Source of the DNA: CAZEHO01 sp964511945
GTDB taxonomy: Bacteria > Actinomycetota > Acidimicrobiia > Spongiisociales > UBA11373
Direction of reading: 5' to 3'
DNA: 63,485 nucleotides
Assembly (NCBI GenBank): GCA_964511945.1
Contig: CAZEHO010000014.1
Location: 1 to 63,485 of the forward strand
Shown: piece after piece, positions 23,284 to 34,636 of the stretch
Layout of the letters: each line of letters opens with the position of its first letter
Numbering within the stretch: position 1 is the first letter of the stretch
Position numbers and translations under genes: made by a program
The notes under the pieces: generated by a model
Database searches by the model: none
Told to the model about the DNA's origin: nothing
The model's input: the letters and a program-made list of their open reading frames with translations, nothing else

Positions 23284-26200
23284 TCACTCCCACCCTTCCA
23301 GGCTGTGCGAGATCCGGCTGACCATGCGGCCGAGGCGGACCCGGTTCTTCTCCAGCAGTGATCCGATAAGAATGAAGCACACCGCAGCAACGGCGCCAAT
23401 GCTCAGCCACGTGCCCGAGGCAAAGCCTCCCTCGGCCGACTGTGCCACCGAGATCGCCACCGGGAGCAACACCGCGATCGTCAGACCGGCAGTCCCGACC
23501 AGCAGCCGTCTCCTGACCTCCGTGGCGAGCGACCACAGCAGCACCACCGCGGCCTCGACACCGAGGAGCAGTGCGTATGCCATCGACCGGTCGATGGTGT
23601 CCAGGGCGGCCAGACCCATCGGGACCACGAGGAAGGCCCACTCCGCAAGGTGGAGTTGCTCGGGCATCGGCCGATCGGCGGCCCGCCGCCGGATCCGCTC
23701 GATCTCGATGACGATGAGCAGAACGACCGCCGCCCCGACCACGTACGGGTGTGGTCGACCGGCACCGAACCGGTTTCCGACGATGGCGATCGGTCCGAGC
23801 CACAGCAGCAGGCCGCCCTGGAGGAACCCCCATCGGCCGGTACCAACACCGAGCATCGCCAGTGCAGCACCGGCGATGCCGAGCACCGTGGCCACCTGCA
23901 GCGAATCGGCGCCGAAGGTGGCCGTGGTGAACAGCAGCGACTCGGCGGCGAAGCCGCCGGCGAGGGTCCACAATGCCGAGGCCGTTGCAGGTTCGGGCCT
24001 CACGGCCGCCCCAACTGCGATGGCGCCGGCTGTGATCAGCAACAGCGCCGACAGCGGCAGGCCCAGGGGGCCGTCACCGGCTGCAGCCAATCCCAGCGCC
24101 CCGGCGCCGAGTGCAGCCAGAACGGACAGCGGCCGCAGCGGCCACTCCGGCAGCCTGCTCGCAGCCAGTGCGGCGAGCGCCGCCTCACCGGCACAGATCA
24201 GCGCCCAGACCCAGAGTTGGGTCGATGTTGCAGCATCCGGCGACAGCACGAGTCCGGAGGAGAGAATCCCAATCTGAGCGAGCAGGTGGAGCCAGGCCAC
24301 CCAGATCCTGATCCGAATCCGATTCGCGAACAGCCAGGCCGTCACTGCGAATGCTCCCACTACCACGGAGGTGGGAGCGGTCACCGCCGCGATCACCGTG
24401 TCAGGCCACTGCATCCAGCCCACGAACGCGGTGTACGCAATACCGACAAGACCAGTGGCGGCCGCGGCAAGGCCGCTGCGCCCGGTGATCCCGGCAGCAA
24501 GGCCGACCAGGAGCGCTTCGCCGACCGACACCGCCGCCAGCACTCCGAGGAACTCGACCTGCGGCAGCCGGTCGAAACCGGCGATCAGGATCGTCACAAC
24601 GCCCAGCTGTGCAAGGCCGTGCATCGGCCAGATCCAGATGACGCCGCGGGGCCGAAGGCGTCCACTCAGCAGACCGACAGTCGCCACGACCGCGAGGCCA
24701 CCGGCGACCGCACCGGTGATGGCGATCAGGGTCGTCGGCGTCCAGCGCTGCCAGATACCGAGGCCGGCATATGCCGCCGCCAGCAACGCGGCTGCACCGG
24801 TCGCCCAGCCCACATGGACCCGAACGATCGCCGCGATCGCCGCCAGCACGGCTTCCGCAAGCAAGACGGCCGCAACGATGCCGGCGGCGTCGTATCCGGC
24901 CACCTCTCCGGCAACGCTCGCCACGGTGATGGCACCTGCCTGTGCCAGCCCATGCAGTGGCCACGTCCAGATCCCCACCCGGCCACCAACACCACGCAGC
25001 CACAACACCATCGCCGGAACCACCAGCACTCCAGCGACGGCGCCGGTCACCACGATCACCATCTCAGGCGACCAATCCCGCCACGCAGCCAGCGCCGCAT
25101 ACGCACCACCGAACAGCACCGCCGACACCCCGGCCCACTCGACCCTGATCCGCACCGTCGCCGCCACACCCACGAGCACCGCCTCAGCGGCCAGCACCGC
25201 GGCGACCGGACCAAACATCCCAGGAGCGACGAACTCGGCGACCGCAACACCAATCACCGTGACGGCACCCGCCTGCGCCAGCCCATGCAGTGGCCACGTC
25301 CAGATCCCCACCCGGCCACCAACACCACGCANNNNNNNNNNNNNNNNNNNNNNNNNNNNNNNNNNNNNNNNNNNNNNNNNNNNNNNNNNNNNNNNNNNNN
25401 NNNNNNNNNNNNNNNNNNNNNNNNNNNNNNNTCTCAGGCGACCAATCCCGCCACGCAGCCAGCGCCGCATACGCACCACCGAACAGAACCGCAGAGCCAC
25501 TTGCCAGTGGACGAGCGTGGGGGGAGGGGAATGCCACCGTCGCGTGGATGCCCACGGCCAGGGCGGCTCCCAGCAGTGCCAGGGCTGCCCAGCCGTCACC
25601 GAAGAGGAGCCCTGAGGCCACCGCAGCGAACATTGCCGCGTAGGACGCGATCCGGCTGCGCAGCCCGACGGCCAGGATGCCAAGCACGCCCGCGGTCGCA
25701 AGCGTCACCCAATCCGTCGCCCCTTCGGTCGCGGTGGTGACCAGGGCCAGAGCATTGAGGCCACCGGTGGCCGCCAGCATCCCCGGGCGAGCGTGTCTGG
25801 TCGGATCGATCGGACGATGGCCGGGGACCACCACCGCCACGAGGGCAAACAGTGCGACGAGCGGCATCCAGACCATCGGCTCGACGAACGGGGAATGCCA
25901 GGCCTCCACCTGATGGGCATATCCGATGGAGACCAGGGAGGAGACCACAAGCGCGACGGCCCCGTTGCGAATCGCAAATCCAACCAGCAGGTACATCGCA
26001 GCGGCGCCGAACGCGATCACACCGAGGAGTCGGGAGTCCGCGATCCCGAAAGCCACCGCAACCGGAAGCAGGATCAGGCCGAGCCCAAGTGGCGGCCAGA
26101 TCCAGTGTGAACCGGGCTTGACCCGCTGCACCCCGATGACACCGGCGAGAGGCACGATGAGGGCAACGGCGACCCCGAACACGACGAAGTGGAGGTCGCG

Positions 26201-29200
26201 AACCTCGACACCGAGACGATGGGTCAGCAGCAGAACGAACGGGAGCGCCGCGACCCACCCGAGTGCGGCAATCCCGGGGTTTCGCATCAGAGCGGCGTGC
26301 ATTCCGAACATGGCCGCGAGTGAGCCGACGGCGATAACCGACCCGGTCAGCGAAGGCGCCGTGACGGCGATACCGACCGCCCCGACCACAACACCGGCGG
26401 CCCCGACCAGGAGACGAGCGCTCCGGCGGCGTGGGATCGCCGCAATCGCGGTGTAGATCCACGACGTCGCAACGAGAACGAGACCGGATCGGGCCGGTTC
26501 GGCTGCCACCAGCGGCATCAGTTCCCCGCCGAGGACGGTCAGGAATGGCAGCGCGACGGCAGCGACCGCACCAGGGGCGGCTGCGATTGTGGAGGTTGGG
26601 ACATCAAGCGCACGAGCCCCGGCCCCGACCAGCGGCGACCGGTCGAGCCCTCCGCCGAGAGCGACGGCGCCGAACGCCGCCACCAGCGAGCCGAGTCCGA
26701 CCACCACGCCGACGTCATCCGTCCAGCCCAAACCCAATGCTGCGATCGAGGCGGCGAGGCCGAGACTGTCTGCGGTGATGCCGGCGGCCCGAGGCAGCCT
26801 GGCCACCAGCGATCCGGCGGCCACGAGGAGGACGGCCGCCCCGGCGAAGACGATTGCATCGACCTGTGCTGCCGAGACGCCAGGGGTGAGCAGGTGGCGC
26901 AGCTCGATGTCGGCTGCGGCAATGACCAAGCCGCTCACCACGGCAGTCCTGAATCCCGGGTGAACCGGCATCAGGAAGGCAGCAACGGCCACCAGCGCCA
27001 GCACACCCGCCAGCCCGGGAGCCGCCATGACCCCGTCCGCGGTCAACAGCGAAGCCGTGACCACGGCGGCGGCTGCGGTCAGGCCGGCGGGGATGACTGC
27101 CAGCGGCCGCAGCTCTCGCATCGACCCGGCTCCGAATCGGCTCGCCGCCAGGCACAACGCTGCAGCAGCCAGCACCCACGGAGTTCCCAGTTCCCAAGCC
27201 ATCCGAGCCGCACCCGGCCCGATGATCACCAGCAGCGGGACGGCCACGAGCACGGCCGGAGGCGGTCGCCGCTCCCCGTCGATCCACAGGATCTGCTCAC
27301 CGATTCGAGTAGCGGCAGGCACCCGCCAGAAGGCCACGGCAACTGCGAGCAGCATCGCCCAGCCGGCAATCGTGGCGCCGGGGGCGCCCAGGCTCAGGGC
27401 CAGGCCGACAATGCCAACCAGACGCACGAACCAGGCCTCCATGCCACGGAGACCTGTTCGGAGGCCGAACCCCGCCACGACGAAGGCGAGCACCACATAG
27501 GCGACGCCGAGCCACGCCACCGTGACACCGAGATCTGTGAGCACCGGGACCGAAGCCGCCAGTGCCACATAGCCGGCTGCACCCAGTGATGTCTCGACCG
27601 CCTTGCGCAGCCTGGGTCCCAGCGCTGCCCAGGCGAATCCCGCACGGCGGGCGGCAAGTGCACCCCCGGCGATGGCCAGCATGGCGAGCGGGAGTTCGGG
27701 TGCCAGGTCTCGGATCCCGGGCCGGGCGATGCCCGCAAGTTCGGCATCCGAGTAGGCAAAGGCAGTCGCGACAGCAGCCACCGGCAGCAGCGCCACAGTG
27801 GCCGTCCGGACCAGCGGGACCGAAATCCGCTGTCCGATTCGGGTCCGGCGGATCGCCCCGGCCAGGGGGACGGTCAACCCGATCGCGAACGCCACCAGCA
27901 CCATCTGGGCGCCGGAGATTCCGTCTGAGGTGAACGCCACCGGACCGGCTTCGGTGAACACACTGAGTCCGTCTTCCAGGTAGAGCCCGAGGGCCCCAAC
28001 ACCGGCCCAGAGCCCCGGCCCAACCAGATACGCGTACATCCGGGAACGGAACGCTGCGACGATGTAGATGAGTCCGAGCAGCAGCCCGACCCCGGCGTAG
28101 GCCATCCAGCGTTCCGGACCGTTGACGTCTGGGGGAATCATCGACCCGTCCTGGAAGGACGCCGACAGCATGATCGGAAGCACCAGCGCCCCGATCAGCC
28201 CGATCGCGTTGGCCGTGAACGGAATCCCGGTGTGGCGCCGCAGCAGCCAGGCGATACCGAACAGAGTAAGCGGGATTCCCGCCTCGACGAACGGCCGCAT
28301 GTTCGGCTCGGAGAAGACATCACCGAAGAACCCGAAGGAGAAGAAGGAGAACGTCACCACGACCAGCAGCAGGACGCCCAGGTAGGTGAACGTGTTGATG
28401 GCGACGTCGGAGGCAAAGGACTTCCAACCCTTCACCGTCGCGGCGCGCAGTTTCCTGAAGCCGACGGCGAACTTGCCCGGTTCCGCAGGCTTCGGTTTCG
28501 GGGCGACACGGGGGGCAGGCTTCGGCCTGGCCGAGGAAGCCGCCGGACGTGCCTGGGATGCAGTCCGACGCGGCGCCGCGGGCGCACGATCTGGACGCGG
28601 TGTCGGCGCCTTGCGGGAAGGCGTCGGCCGAGTGGTCGGTGCGGGGCGCGAGGTCGGTGAAGCCTTCGGCGTCGCCGTAGCCGGCTCTGACTCCGTGGCC
28701 TCACGCTCGACCTGCGGCTTAGGCGCCGGTGGAGCGCTGCGCGGCGTCGGGGCCTCCGGGGCAACCGGCTCCGGTTTGGCGACCTCAGGCTCGACCTGCG
28801 GCTCGGGTGTCGGTGCCGAAGCGGGTGCGGTGGCGGGAGATTCGGGCGGCGCCGCCAGTGGCACGTGCTTGGACGCAAGCCGACTGTTCACCGGAACTTC
28901 GGCGTACCCGCCGAAGAGGCGTCGTCGTCGGGCATTGATCTCGCGCTGGAGAGCCGCCTTGGTCTCTTCGTCGATCAGTGTCCCGGCGACCGCATCGGCC
29001 AGCAGATCCTCGAACTCGAACAGCAGCGCGATCCGATCCCCACTGTCCTGTGACTCAAAGGGTGCTGCCTTCGAGGACTGCACAGAGGCAGGTTGCTTCC
29101 GTTGCCTCTCGGAGGACTGCTGCTTCGCCGCAACTGCGCCAGCCCTTCGACGCCGGTCATTGCTTTCGATGACGAGGGCGATCGTCGCTCCGATCAGCCC

Positions 29201-29275
29201 CATTCCGATAATGCCGGGGAGTCCTCCCCCGGCTCCTATCAGCGCTGCCGCCGGAATGATGAACCACTTCCACAT
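23284..29275 (-). CDS. Giant polytopic membrane protein (~1,984 aa), broken by an assembly gap
   Basis: Start MWKWFIIPAAALIGAGG at ATG 29275 (AGGGG 8 nt upstream). Order: one helix; a charged stretch with a leucine-rich segment (LLFEFEDLLADAVAG); a Pro/Ala/Lys-rich linker (about 130-275); then some 50-60 hydrophobic helices to the end, resembling large actinobacterial SCO7613-like or DUF2157/DUF2339-like proteins. A module with W-x-W-P-x-HGLAQ recurs about every 111 residues near the C-terminus. The two frames on either side of the 100-N gap differ by one; a true gap of 63 nt would unite them. Function unknown. Divergent from the kinase-regulator pair. Confidence 0.75.
24944..25116. repeat. 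Internal module repeat, complete copy
   Basis: Its first 55 nt equal 25277-25331 and its last 55 nt equal 25432-25486; the period on the left side is exactly 333 nt (111 codons). The middle 63 nt correspond to the gap. Confidence 0.85.
25277..25486. repeat. Internal module repeat, copy containing the gap
   Basis: Second near-identical copy within the giant gene; the gap falls inside it, which explains why assembly failed here. Confidence 0.8.
25332..25431. other. Assembly gap (100 N)
   Basis: A run of exactly 100 N, probably a placeholder. Alignment of the flanking repeat copies predicts 63 missing bases, not 100. Confidence 0.95.
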
Positions 29276-29404
29276 GAGTGACACCCCTCTGAATCTCATG
29301 ATCAGTGTCGGTCCGGACGACGAATCCCGATATCGGGGACCACCCTGATTCGAGCCCCCGGGGGTCCCCGGGGTCCCGGGTACCCTGATGCAGGGAGGAC
29401 CGCC

Positions 29405-30535
29405 GTGACGAACGGGCCCATACCGCCGGTCGACGCGACGCTGAAGCGGATCGTCATCGCCTATCGGGTGTTGGCGTTCGCCTGGCTCTCCGCGCTGATC
29501 ACCTCAACGCTCGCAACCGATGAGGGCGCGAACGCTGCGATCGCGATCCTCGCCTGGGCGGCAGCCGCCGTCTCCGCCTCGGTCGTCATCGGAGTGTCTC
29601 GTCGGCGCGAATGGCTGACGTCGTGGCCCGTTCTCATCGGCGATCTTGCGGTCGCAACGTTCATCGGGATCGCCCCAGGGTTGGCGGGTTCTGTCGACCT
29701 CTTCTTCGGGGGCTACCTGCTCTCGACCCTGATCCTGATCATTTATGCCCGGCCGCAGATCTGGGTCGGAGTGCTCGCCGTAGCGATTCTCGGAGCCACC
29801 CAGATCCTGGTGCCGATTCTGAGCGCGGTGCGGAACCTTCGGGCAACGGACGCGGCCGGCGATCTTGCCGCCTTCATCGTCACCACCGCCGTCTTCGGAT
29901 GGGGCATGGAGATGATCCGGCGCAGTGAGCGAGGTCGAATGGACGCCGAAGCAGCGCTCAACGAGGAGCGGATACTGCGGGCCAGGGCGGACGACCGGGC
30001 CGATATCGGCAGTCACCTCCACGACTCCGTTCTGCAGTCGCTTGCCCTCATTCGGCAGCGGTCCGAGGAACCGGCCGAGGTGACTCACCTGGCCCGCCGC
30101 CAGGAGCGGGAGCTTCGCCGATGGATCGATCAGATGTCATCAGAGCACGACAGCAGCGTCCGGGCAGCACTGCGCGATGCCGCCGCTGAAGTCGAAGACC
30201 GCTACCGCGTCACGATTGACGTGGTCGTCGTCGGCGACAAGGAGATGGACGAGCCGTGCGAGGCTGCCATCAAGGCCGCCCGGGAGGCTCTCGCAAACGC
30301 GGCGAAATACTCAGGTCAATCCCAAATCTCGGTGTACGCCGAACTGGGCAATGGATGCCGGGTCTTCGTTCGAGATCGTGGACCCGGCTTCGATCCGGAG
30401 GAAATCGGCGACCGCCGCGGCATTAGCGAATCGATCGTCGGGCGGATGCGGCGCCACGGCGGAGCTGCGACCATTCGTTCTGCGCCCGGCGAGGGAACGG
30501 AAGTGGAGATCGAGGTGAGGGGAACTATGCAATGA
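29405..30535 (+). CDS. NarL/DegS-type sensor histidine kinase
   Basis: 376 residues. Five or six membrane helices (about 12-165) with short loops form the sensor. A coiled stretch (RRSERGRMDAEAALNEERIL) leads to the HisKA_3 phosphoacceptor HLHDSVLQSLALI, then HATPase boxes EALANAAKYSG and DRGPGFDP. GTG 29405 with GGGAGGA 4-5 nt upstream and TACCCT (29382-29387) as -10. It overlaps the regulator by ATGA. Divergent from the giant membrane gene, which is a natural target. Confidence 0.92.
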   Translation: MTNGPIPPVDATLKRIVIAYRVLAFAWLSALITSTLATDEGANAAIAILAWAAAAVSASVVIGVSRRREWLTSWPVLIGDLAVATFIGIAPGLAGSVDLFFGGYLLSTLILIIYARPQIWVGVLAVAILGATQILVPILSAVRNLRATDAAGDLAAFIVTTAVFGWGMEMIRRSERGRMDAEAALNEERILRARADDRADIGSHLHDSVLQSLALIRQRSEEPAEVTHLARRQERELRRWIDQMSSEHDSSVRAALRDAAAEVEDRYRVTIDVVVVGDKEMDEPCEAAIKAAREALANAAKYSGQSQISVYAELGNGCRVFVRDRGPGFDPEEIGDRRGISESIVGRMRRHGGAATIRSAPGEGTEVEIEVRGTMQ

Positions 30536-31173
30536 ACGACGAACTCCGCCTCTTCATCGTCGACGATCACGAGTTGTTTCGCGCCGGGGTGAGGGCCCAG
30601 ATCGAGGAGCACTTCGACATCGTGGGTGAGGCCGACGAGGCCGAAGCAGCCGTCGAACTGATCCTGGAGCGGCGCCCCGACGTCGTCCTCCTGGACGTGC
30701 ACCTTCCGGGAGGCGGAGGCCGCAGGGTGGCCGACGAGGTGCACCGCACCGATCCCGACATCACCCTGCTGGCGCTGTCCGTGTCGGACTCTCCCGAGGA
30801 TGTCGTCTCGGTGATCCGCGCCGGAGCGAGGGGGTATCTGACGAAGACCGTCTCCACCGAGGAGCTGATCGACGCGATCCGCCGGGTGGCCGAGGGTTTT
30901 GCCGTGTTTTCGCCGCGGCTTGCCGGGTTTGTGCTCGAGGCCTTCGCCAATGTCGATGTCGCTGAGGTCGATCCCGAACTCGACCAGCTCACCGCTCGCG
31001 AGCGCGAGGTGCTGCAGCACATCGCCCGCGGGTATACGTACAAGGAGATCGCCAACCAGCTCTACGTGTCACCGAAGACGGTCGAGTCCCATGTCTCCAA
31101 GGTGCTGCGCAAGCTCCAGCTCTCCAATCGGGCCGAGCTGGCGAAGTGGGCGATCGATCGGCGACTGGCTTAG
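30532..31173 (+). CDS. NarL/FixJ-type response regulator
   Basis: 213 residues. REC domain with IVDDHELFRAG, phospho-Asp in VVLLDVHLPGG and the Lys in YLTKTVS; LuxR-type HTH at about 148-205 (LTAREREVLQHIARGYTYKE and VSPKTVESHVSKVL). It starts in the ATGA that ends the kinase gene, so the two are translationally coupled. Convergent with the DUF6544-like gene. Confidence 0.95.
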   Translation: MNDELRLFIVDDHELFRAGVRAQIEEHFDIVGEADEAEAAVELILERRPDVVLLDVHLPGGGGRRVADEVHRTDPDITLLALSVSDSPEDVVSVIRAGARGYLTKTVSTEELIDAIRRVAEGFAVFSPRLAGFVLEAFANVDVAEVDPELDQLTAREREVLQHIARGYTYKEIANQLYVSPKTVESHVSKVLRKLQLSNRAELAKWAIDRRLA

Positions 31174-31212
31174 AGAGGCCCGAGAGAGCACAACTCGCTC
31201 AGGACCTTCTGT

Positions 31213-32028
31213 CTACCCCCCTTGCGGTCCGGCGCCGTTCGGCGCCGAATCACCCTCCCCCACAAGGGCGGAAGGGAAGAGCACTCCGACGAACTCAAAC
31301 ATCGAGGCGTCGTCGGGTTCGTACCGATCGGAGCCGTACCACCAGCCGCCCCGCACCCGGATCGGGAACCTGAGCCCACCGATGTCGCGCGTCTCCTCGA
31401 CCCGATAGCCGTACGGGATCAACCCGAACCCATCGCGCCGCACATCACCCCAGCGCTCCATGGTGACCTCGGCAACATCGCCAGCGTCGTCGACCGTGAC
31501 CGTCACCGGGATGTCCTCACCATCGATCGTGAACGTCGCCGTTGCCGAAGCGTCATCGACCGGACTCCAGAGCAACCCGTCTCTGGGAAGCACACCGGTC
31601 GGGAACAAAGCCGATTCGGCAGCCAGCCGATGGCGCGAAGAGCGGGTGATGTCGTCACCGGCGGCATTCATCAGCGGCACGATGCCGATGAAGCGGCCCC
31701 TCATGAATCCGTCGCCGCGGTGATAGGCATCGAGCACACTCATCTGGAACAGTCCGATGCGGCTGCGTGCCTTCCACACGAATCCGCGGCCGAACCCGAT
31801 GGTTTCTTCGGCCTTGATCTCGAACGACGAGGCCCCCGGCTTCGGCTTCATCTCGCCTTCGATCCGAAGACGGACGGAGGGTGACCGCAACGCCCCGACA
31901 CCGCCGGCCGCGGCAATCCAGCGCCGAATCGGGTCGGGCAGCCCTGCCAGGTCCTCATGGGTGATCACCGATCCCGGCTCCGACCACAACTCCTGGTCGA
32001 TCGTCGCCACCCGTTTCCGAATCCCCAT
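31213..32028 (-). CDS. DUF6544/DUF6920-like hypothetical protein
   Basis: 271 residues. The opening LAGLPDPIRRWIAAAGGVG, followed by VWKARSRIGLFQMSVLDAY and LLWSPVDDASATATF, matches a family of unknown function common in soil bacteria. No signal peptide or membrane helix. ATG 32028 is chosen for AGGAG 5 nt upstream. It follows the FtsX-like permease by 66 nt on the same strand and may share its transcript. Confidence 0.7.
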   Translation of the reverse strand: MGIRKRVATIDQELWSEPGSVITHEDLAGLPDPIRRWIAAAGGVGALRSPSVRLRIEGEMKPKPGASSFEIKAEETIGFGRGFVWKARSRIGLFQMSVLDAYHRGDGFMRGRFIGIVPLMNAAGDDITRSSRHRLAAESALFPTGVLPRDGLLWSPVDDASATATFTIDGEDIPVTVTVDDAGDVAEVTMERWGDVRRDGFGLIPYGYRVEETRDIGGLRFPIRVRGGWWYGSDRYEPDDASMFEFVGVLFPSALVGEGDSAPNGAGPQGG

Positions 32029-32094
32029 GCAACTCCTCATTTCGGAGGGTGCCGCCCGGGGGAGGATCCGGACGGCACCCATCGTCGATTCGGC

Positions 32095-34635
32095 CTACTC
32101 GTAGGCGATAGCCTCCAGCACATCGACCTTGGATCCGCGCCATGCCGGCCACAGCGACGCCGCGACGCCGAGCAGGGCTGCCAGAACCAGGTAGATCGCC
32201 AATTGACTCCACGGGAGGGTGAGCCCCAAGCCCTGGCCGATGGCGATCACGATGGCGGCTCCGAGACCCGTGCCAACCACGATTCCGAGCAATACCCCGA
32301 ACAGGGCAATCAGCACGGACTCCCACCGGATCACCCTTCGCACCTGGCGCCGGCTCATGCCGACTGCACGGAGCAGCCCGATCTCACGGCGGCGCTCCAT
32401 GATCGAAAGAGCCATGGTGTTCATGATCCCCAGCCCGGCAATGATGATGGCCAGCACCAGCAGCAGCGTCACGACGTTGAGGAGCACGTCGATCTGCCCG
32501 GCGACCACATCGATGAACTGCTCCTTGTCGTTCATCTCGAGGTTCGGATACTCATCGACTAGAGCTTCGATCGTGGGTCTCGCCACGTTGGGAGCCACTC
32601 CGTCGGCAACAGTAAGCATCGCCATTCCGGCAAGCCGGTTGTCGAAGTGCTCCTCGTAGGTCTCCATGGGAATCAACAGGTTCGTGCTAAACAACTCGGC
32701 GCCGTACACAAACGCGATCGTCGGCTCGATGATCGCTCCGCTGTTGAACTCGACCCGCAGGGTGTCGCCGACGGCGAGATCCTCGTCCTCGGCGAACGGC
32801 TTCCATATCCCGACCGTTCCGGGACCCAGATCGCTGTAGCTGCCCGCCTCCATTTCGAGGCGGACCACCCGCTCCAGTTCGGCGTCGACGCCCATCAGGA
32901 AGTCCTCCCGAAGGGTCTCGGGATTGCGCCACGCACCGACCCGGTAGATCGACACCACGTCCACGTCGGGAAGAACCCGGATGTCTTCGACCAGGGCCGG
33001 GCTGACTCCCGACTGGGCCGGATCGACGAAGCCGCTCGGCTGCACCTGGAAGTCGGCGATGACCTCCTCGCCGACGGTCTCCACCAGCGTGCCCTTGAAC
33101 GACGACGACAGCGTGGCGATGATGCTGACCAGGGCGACGCCGATCATGAGCGCCGAGGCGGTTGCCGCTGTGCGACGGGGCTTGCGGATGGAATTCTCCT
33201 GAGCCAGACGCCCGACGACGCCGAACATCGCCGGCAGCGGTGCTCCGACCACACGCCCGAAGCCGCGAGCGATGAGTGGTGCAAGCACGGACACACCGAG
33301 GAAGATCAGTACCGCACCGAGGCCCACGATCAGCAGACCATTCGAGATGTCCGTGAACAAGCCGACGAGCAGGAGCGTCAACCCGGCGCCCAGGACACCC
33401 GCTCCGAGCCATGCCCGGCGCACCAGTGATTTGGAGTAGGGGGAACCGGTATCGCGCAGTGCCGCCAGCGGAGCGATCCGGGCGGCCCGGATGGCCGGCA
33501 TCAATGCGGCGAGGAGCGTGATCACAATCCCGACGACCATTCCCCAGACCACGGTGCGCGGCAGGATCGTCAGCGGTCCCTCCGGGAAGGCCATCCCCAG
33601 ACCACCGAAGATTGACTTCAGAAGGAAGGCAATCAGGATGCCGACCGCGATTCCGATGGCGGAGGCGACGATGCCCACCATCAGCGCTTCGACGACCACC
33701 ATCACCGTCACCTGTCGGCCGGTGGCGCCGACTGCGCGCATCATCGCCAGTTCCTTGGTCCGTTGGGCAACGATGATCCGGTAGGTGTTCTGGATGATGA
33801 ATCCGCCAACGAAGATGGCAATGAACGCAAAGGCCAGCAGGAAGGTGTTGAAGAAGCCGACACCCTCGTCGACCATCTCCTGCCCTTCTTCGATCTCGGT
33901 CTGACCGGTGATCACCTCGGTGCCGTCGGGCAGGGCAGCCGCGATGGCCTGCTGCACTGAAGACACTTCGACACCGTCGGCCACCATGATGGAGATCTGG
34001 CTGTAGCGGCCCTCGAGATCGAAAACCCGCTGTGCGGTCTCCAGTTCGAAGGCTGCAATGGTTGCTCCGAGCAGGTTGTCGGCGTCGCCGAAGGAGACGA
34101 TGCCGGCAACCTCGAACGTCTCAACGCCGCTGACCAGAACTACGTCGATCGGGTCGCCCACGACGAACCCGTGCTCATCGGCGGTGTACGCATCGATGAG
34201 GATGTCTGTCGGGTCGGTCGGTGGGGTTCCGTTGCGCAGATTGAGGGCCGACACGTCCTCGGTTCCGGGTACCCAGGAGAACCCGAGCGTCGGCGGCCCC
34301 CCACCGCCGAGCGGCTTCCCTTCTTTGCCGATGAGCTGTGCCGTCGACTGGATGAGTGGAACCGCTGTCTCCACGCCGTCGATTACCTGCACTTCGCCGA
34401 GCAACTCTTCTGGCACCGTCCCCAGTTCGAAGCCGAAATCGAACTCGGTCTCGGCTCGGACGACCAGGTCGTTCTCCTGTCCTTCCTGCTCGAACAGCAC
34501 GTCGAAAGCCGCCTTCAAGGTGTCGGTGAACACGTACGAGCCCGAAACGAACGCGACACCGAGCACGATGGCAATTGCAGTCAGTAACAGCCGCCCCTTG
34601 TTGGCGAGCACGCCCTTCCAGGAGAGCTTGAGCAT
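32095..34635 (-). CDS. ABC transporter permease, FtsX/MacB type with two FtsX domains
   Basis: 846 residues. An N-terminal helix (KGRLLLTAIAIVLGVAFVSG), a large extracellular MacB-like domain, three helices with MMRAVGATGRQVT, a central pair of helices, a second extracellular domain, and a last FtsX unit with LLRAVGMSRRQVRRVI. This doubled layout belongs to the LolCDE/MacB mechanotransmission group. It should work with the ATPase encoded 1 nt upstream, moving a lipoprotein, lipid or peptide out of the membrane or activating an enzyme. Confidence 0.93.
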   Translation of the reverse strand: MLKLSWKGVLANKGRLLLTAIAIVLGVAFVSGSYVFTDTLKAAFDVLFEQEGQENDLVVRAETEFDFGFELGTVPEELLGEVQVIDGVETAVPLIQSTAQLIGKEGKPLGGGGPPTLGFSWVPGTEDVSALNLRNGTPPTDPTDILIDAYTADEHGFVVGDPIDVVLVSGVETFEVAGIVSFGDADNLLGATIAAFELETAQRVFDLEGRYSQISIMVADGVEVSSVQQAIAAALPDGTEVITGQTEIEEGQEMVDEGVGFFNTFLLAFAFIAIFVGGFIIQNTYRIIVAQRTKELAMMRAVGATGRQVTVMVVVEALMVGIVASAIGIAVGILIAFLLKSIFGGLGMAFPEGPLTILPRTVVWGMVVGIVITLLAALMPAIRAARIAPLAALRDTGSPYSKSLVRRAWLGAGVLGAGLTLLLVGLFTDISNGLLIVGLGAVLIFLGVSVLAPLIARGFGRVVGAPLPAMFGVVGRLAQENSIRKPRRTAATASALMIGVALVSIIATLSSSFKGTLVETVGEEVIADFQVQPSGFVDPAQSGVSPALVEDIRVLPDVDVVSIYRVGAWRNPETLREDFLMGVDAELERVVRLEMEAGSYSDLGPGTVGIWKPFAEDEDLAVGDTLRVEFNSGAIIEPTIAFVYGAELFSTNLLIPMETYEEHFDNRLAGMAMLTVADGVAPNVARPTIEALVDEYPNLEMNDKEQFIDVVAGQIDVLLNVVTLLLVLAIIIAGLGIMNTMALSIMERRREIGLLRAVGMSRRQVRRVIRWESVLIALFGVLLGIVVGTGLGAAIVIAIGQGLGLTLPWSQLAIYLVLAALLGVAASLWPAWRGSKVDVLEAIAYE

Positions 34636-34636
34636 G

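Noticed and set aside
28386..29348. Gly/Ala-rich plus-strand frame resembling a PE_PGRS-like protein
   Set aside because: It is the complement of the Pro/Ala/Lys linker of the giant membrane protein; no start signal and no conserved start.
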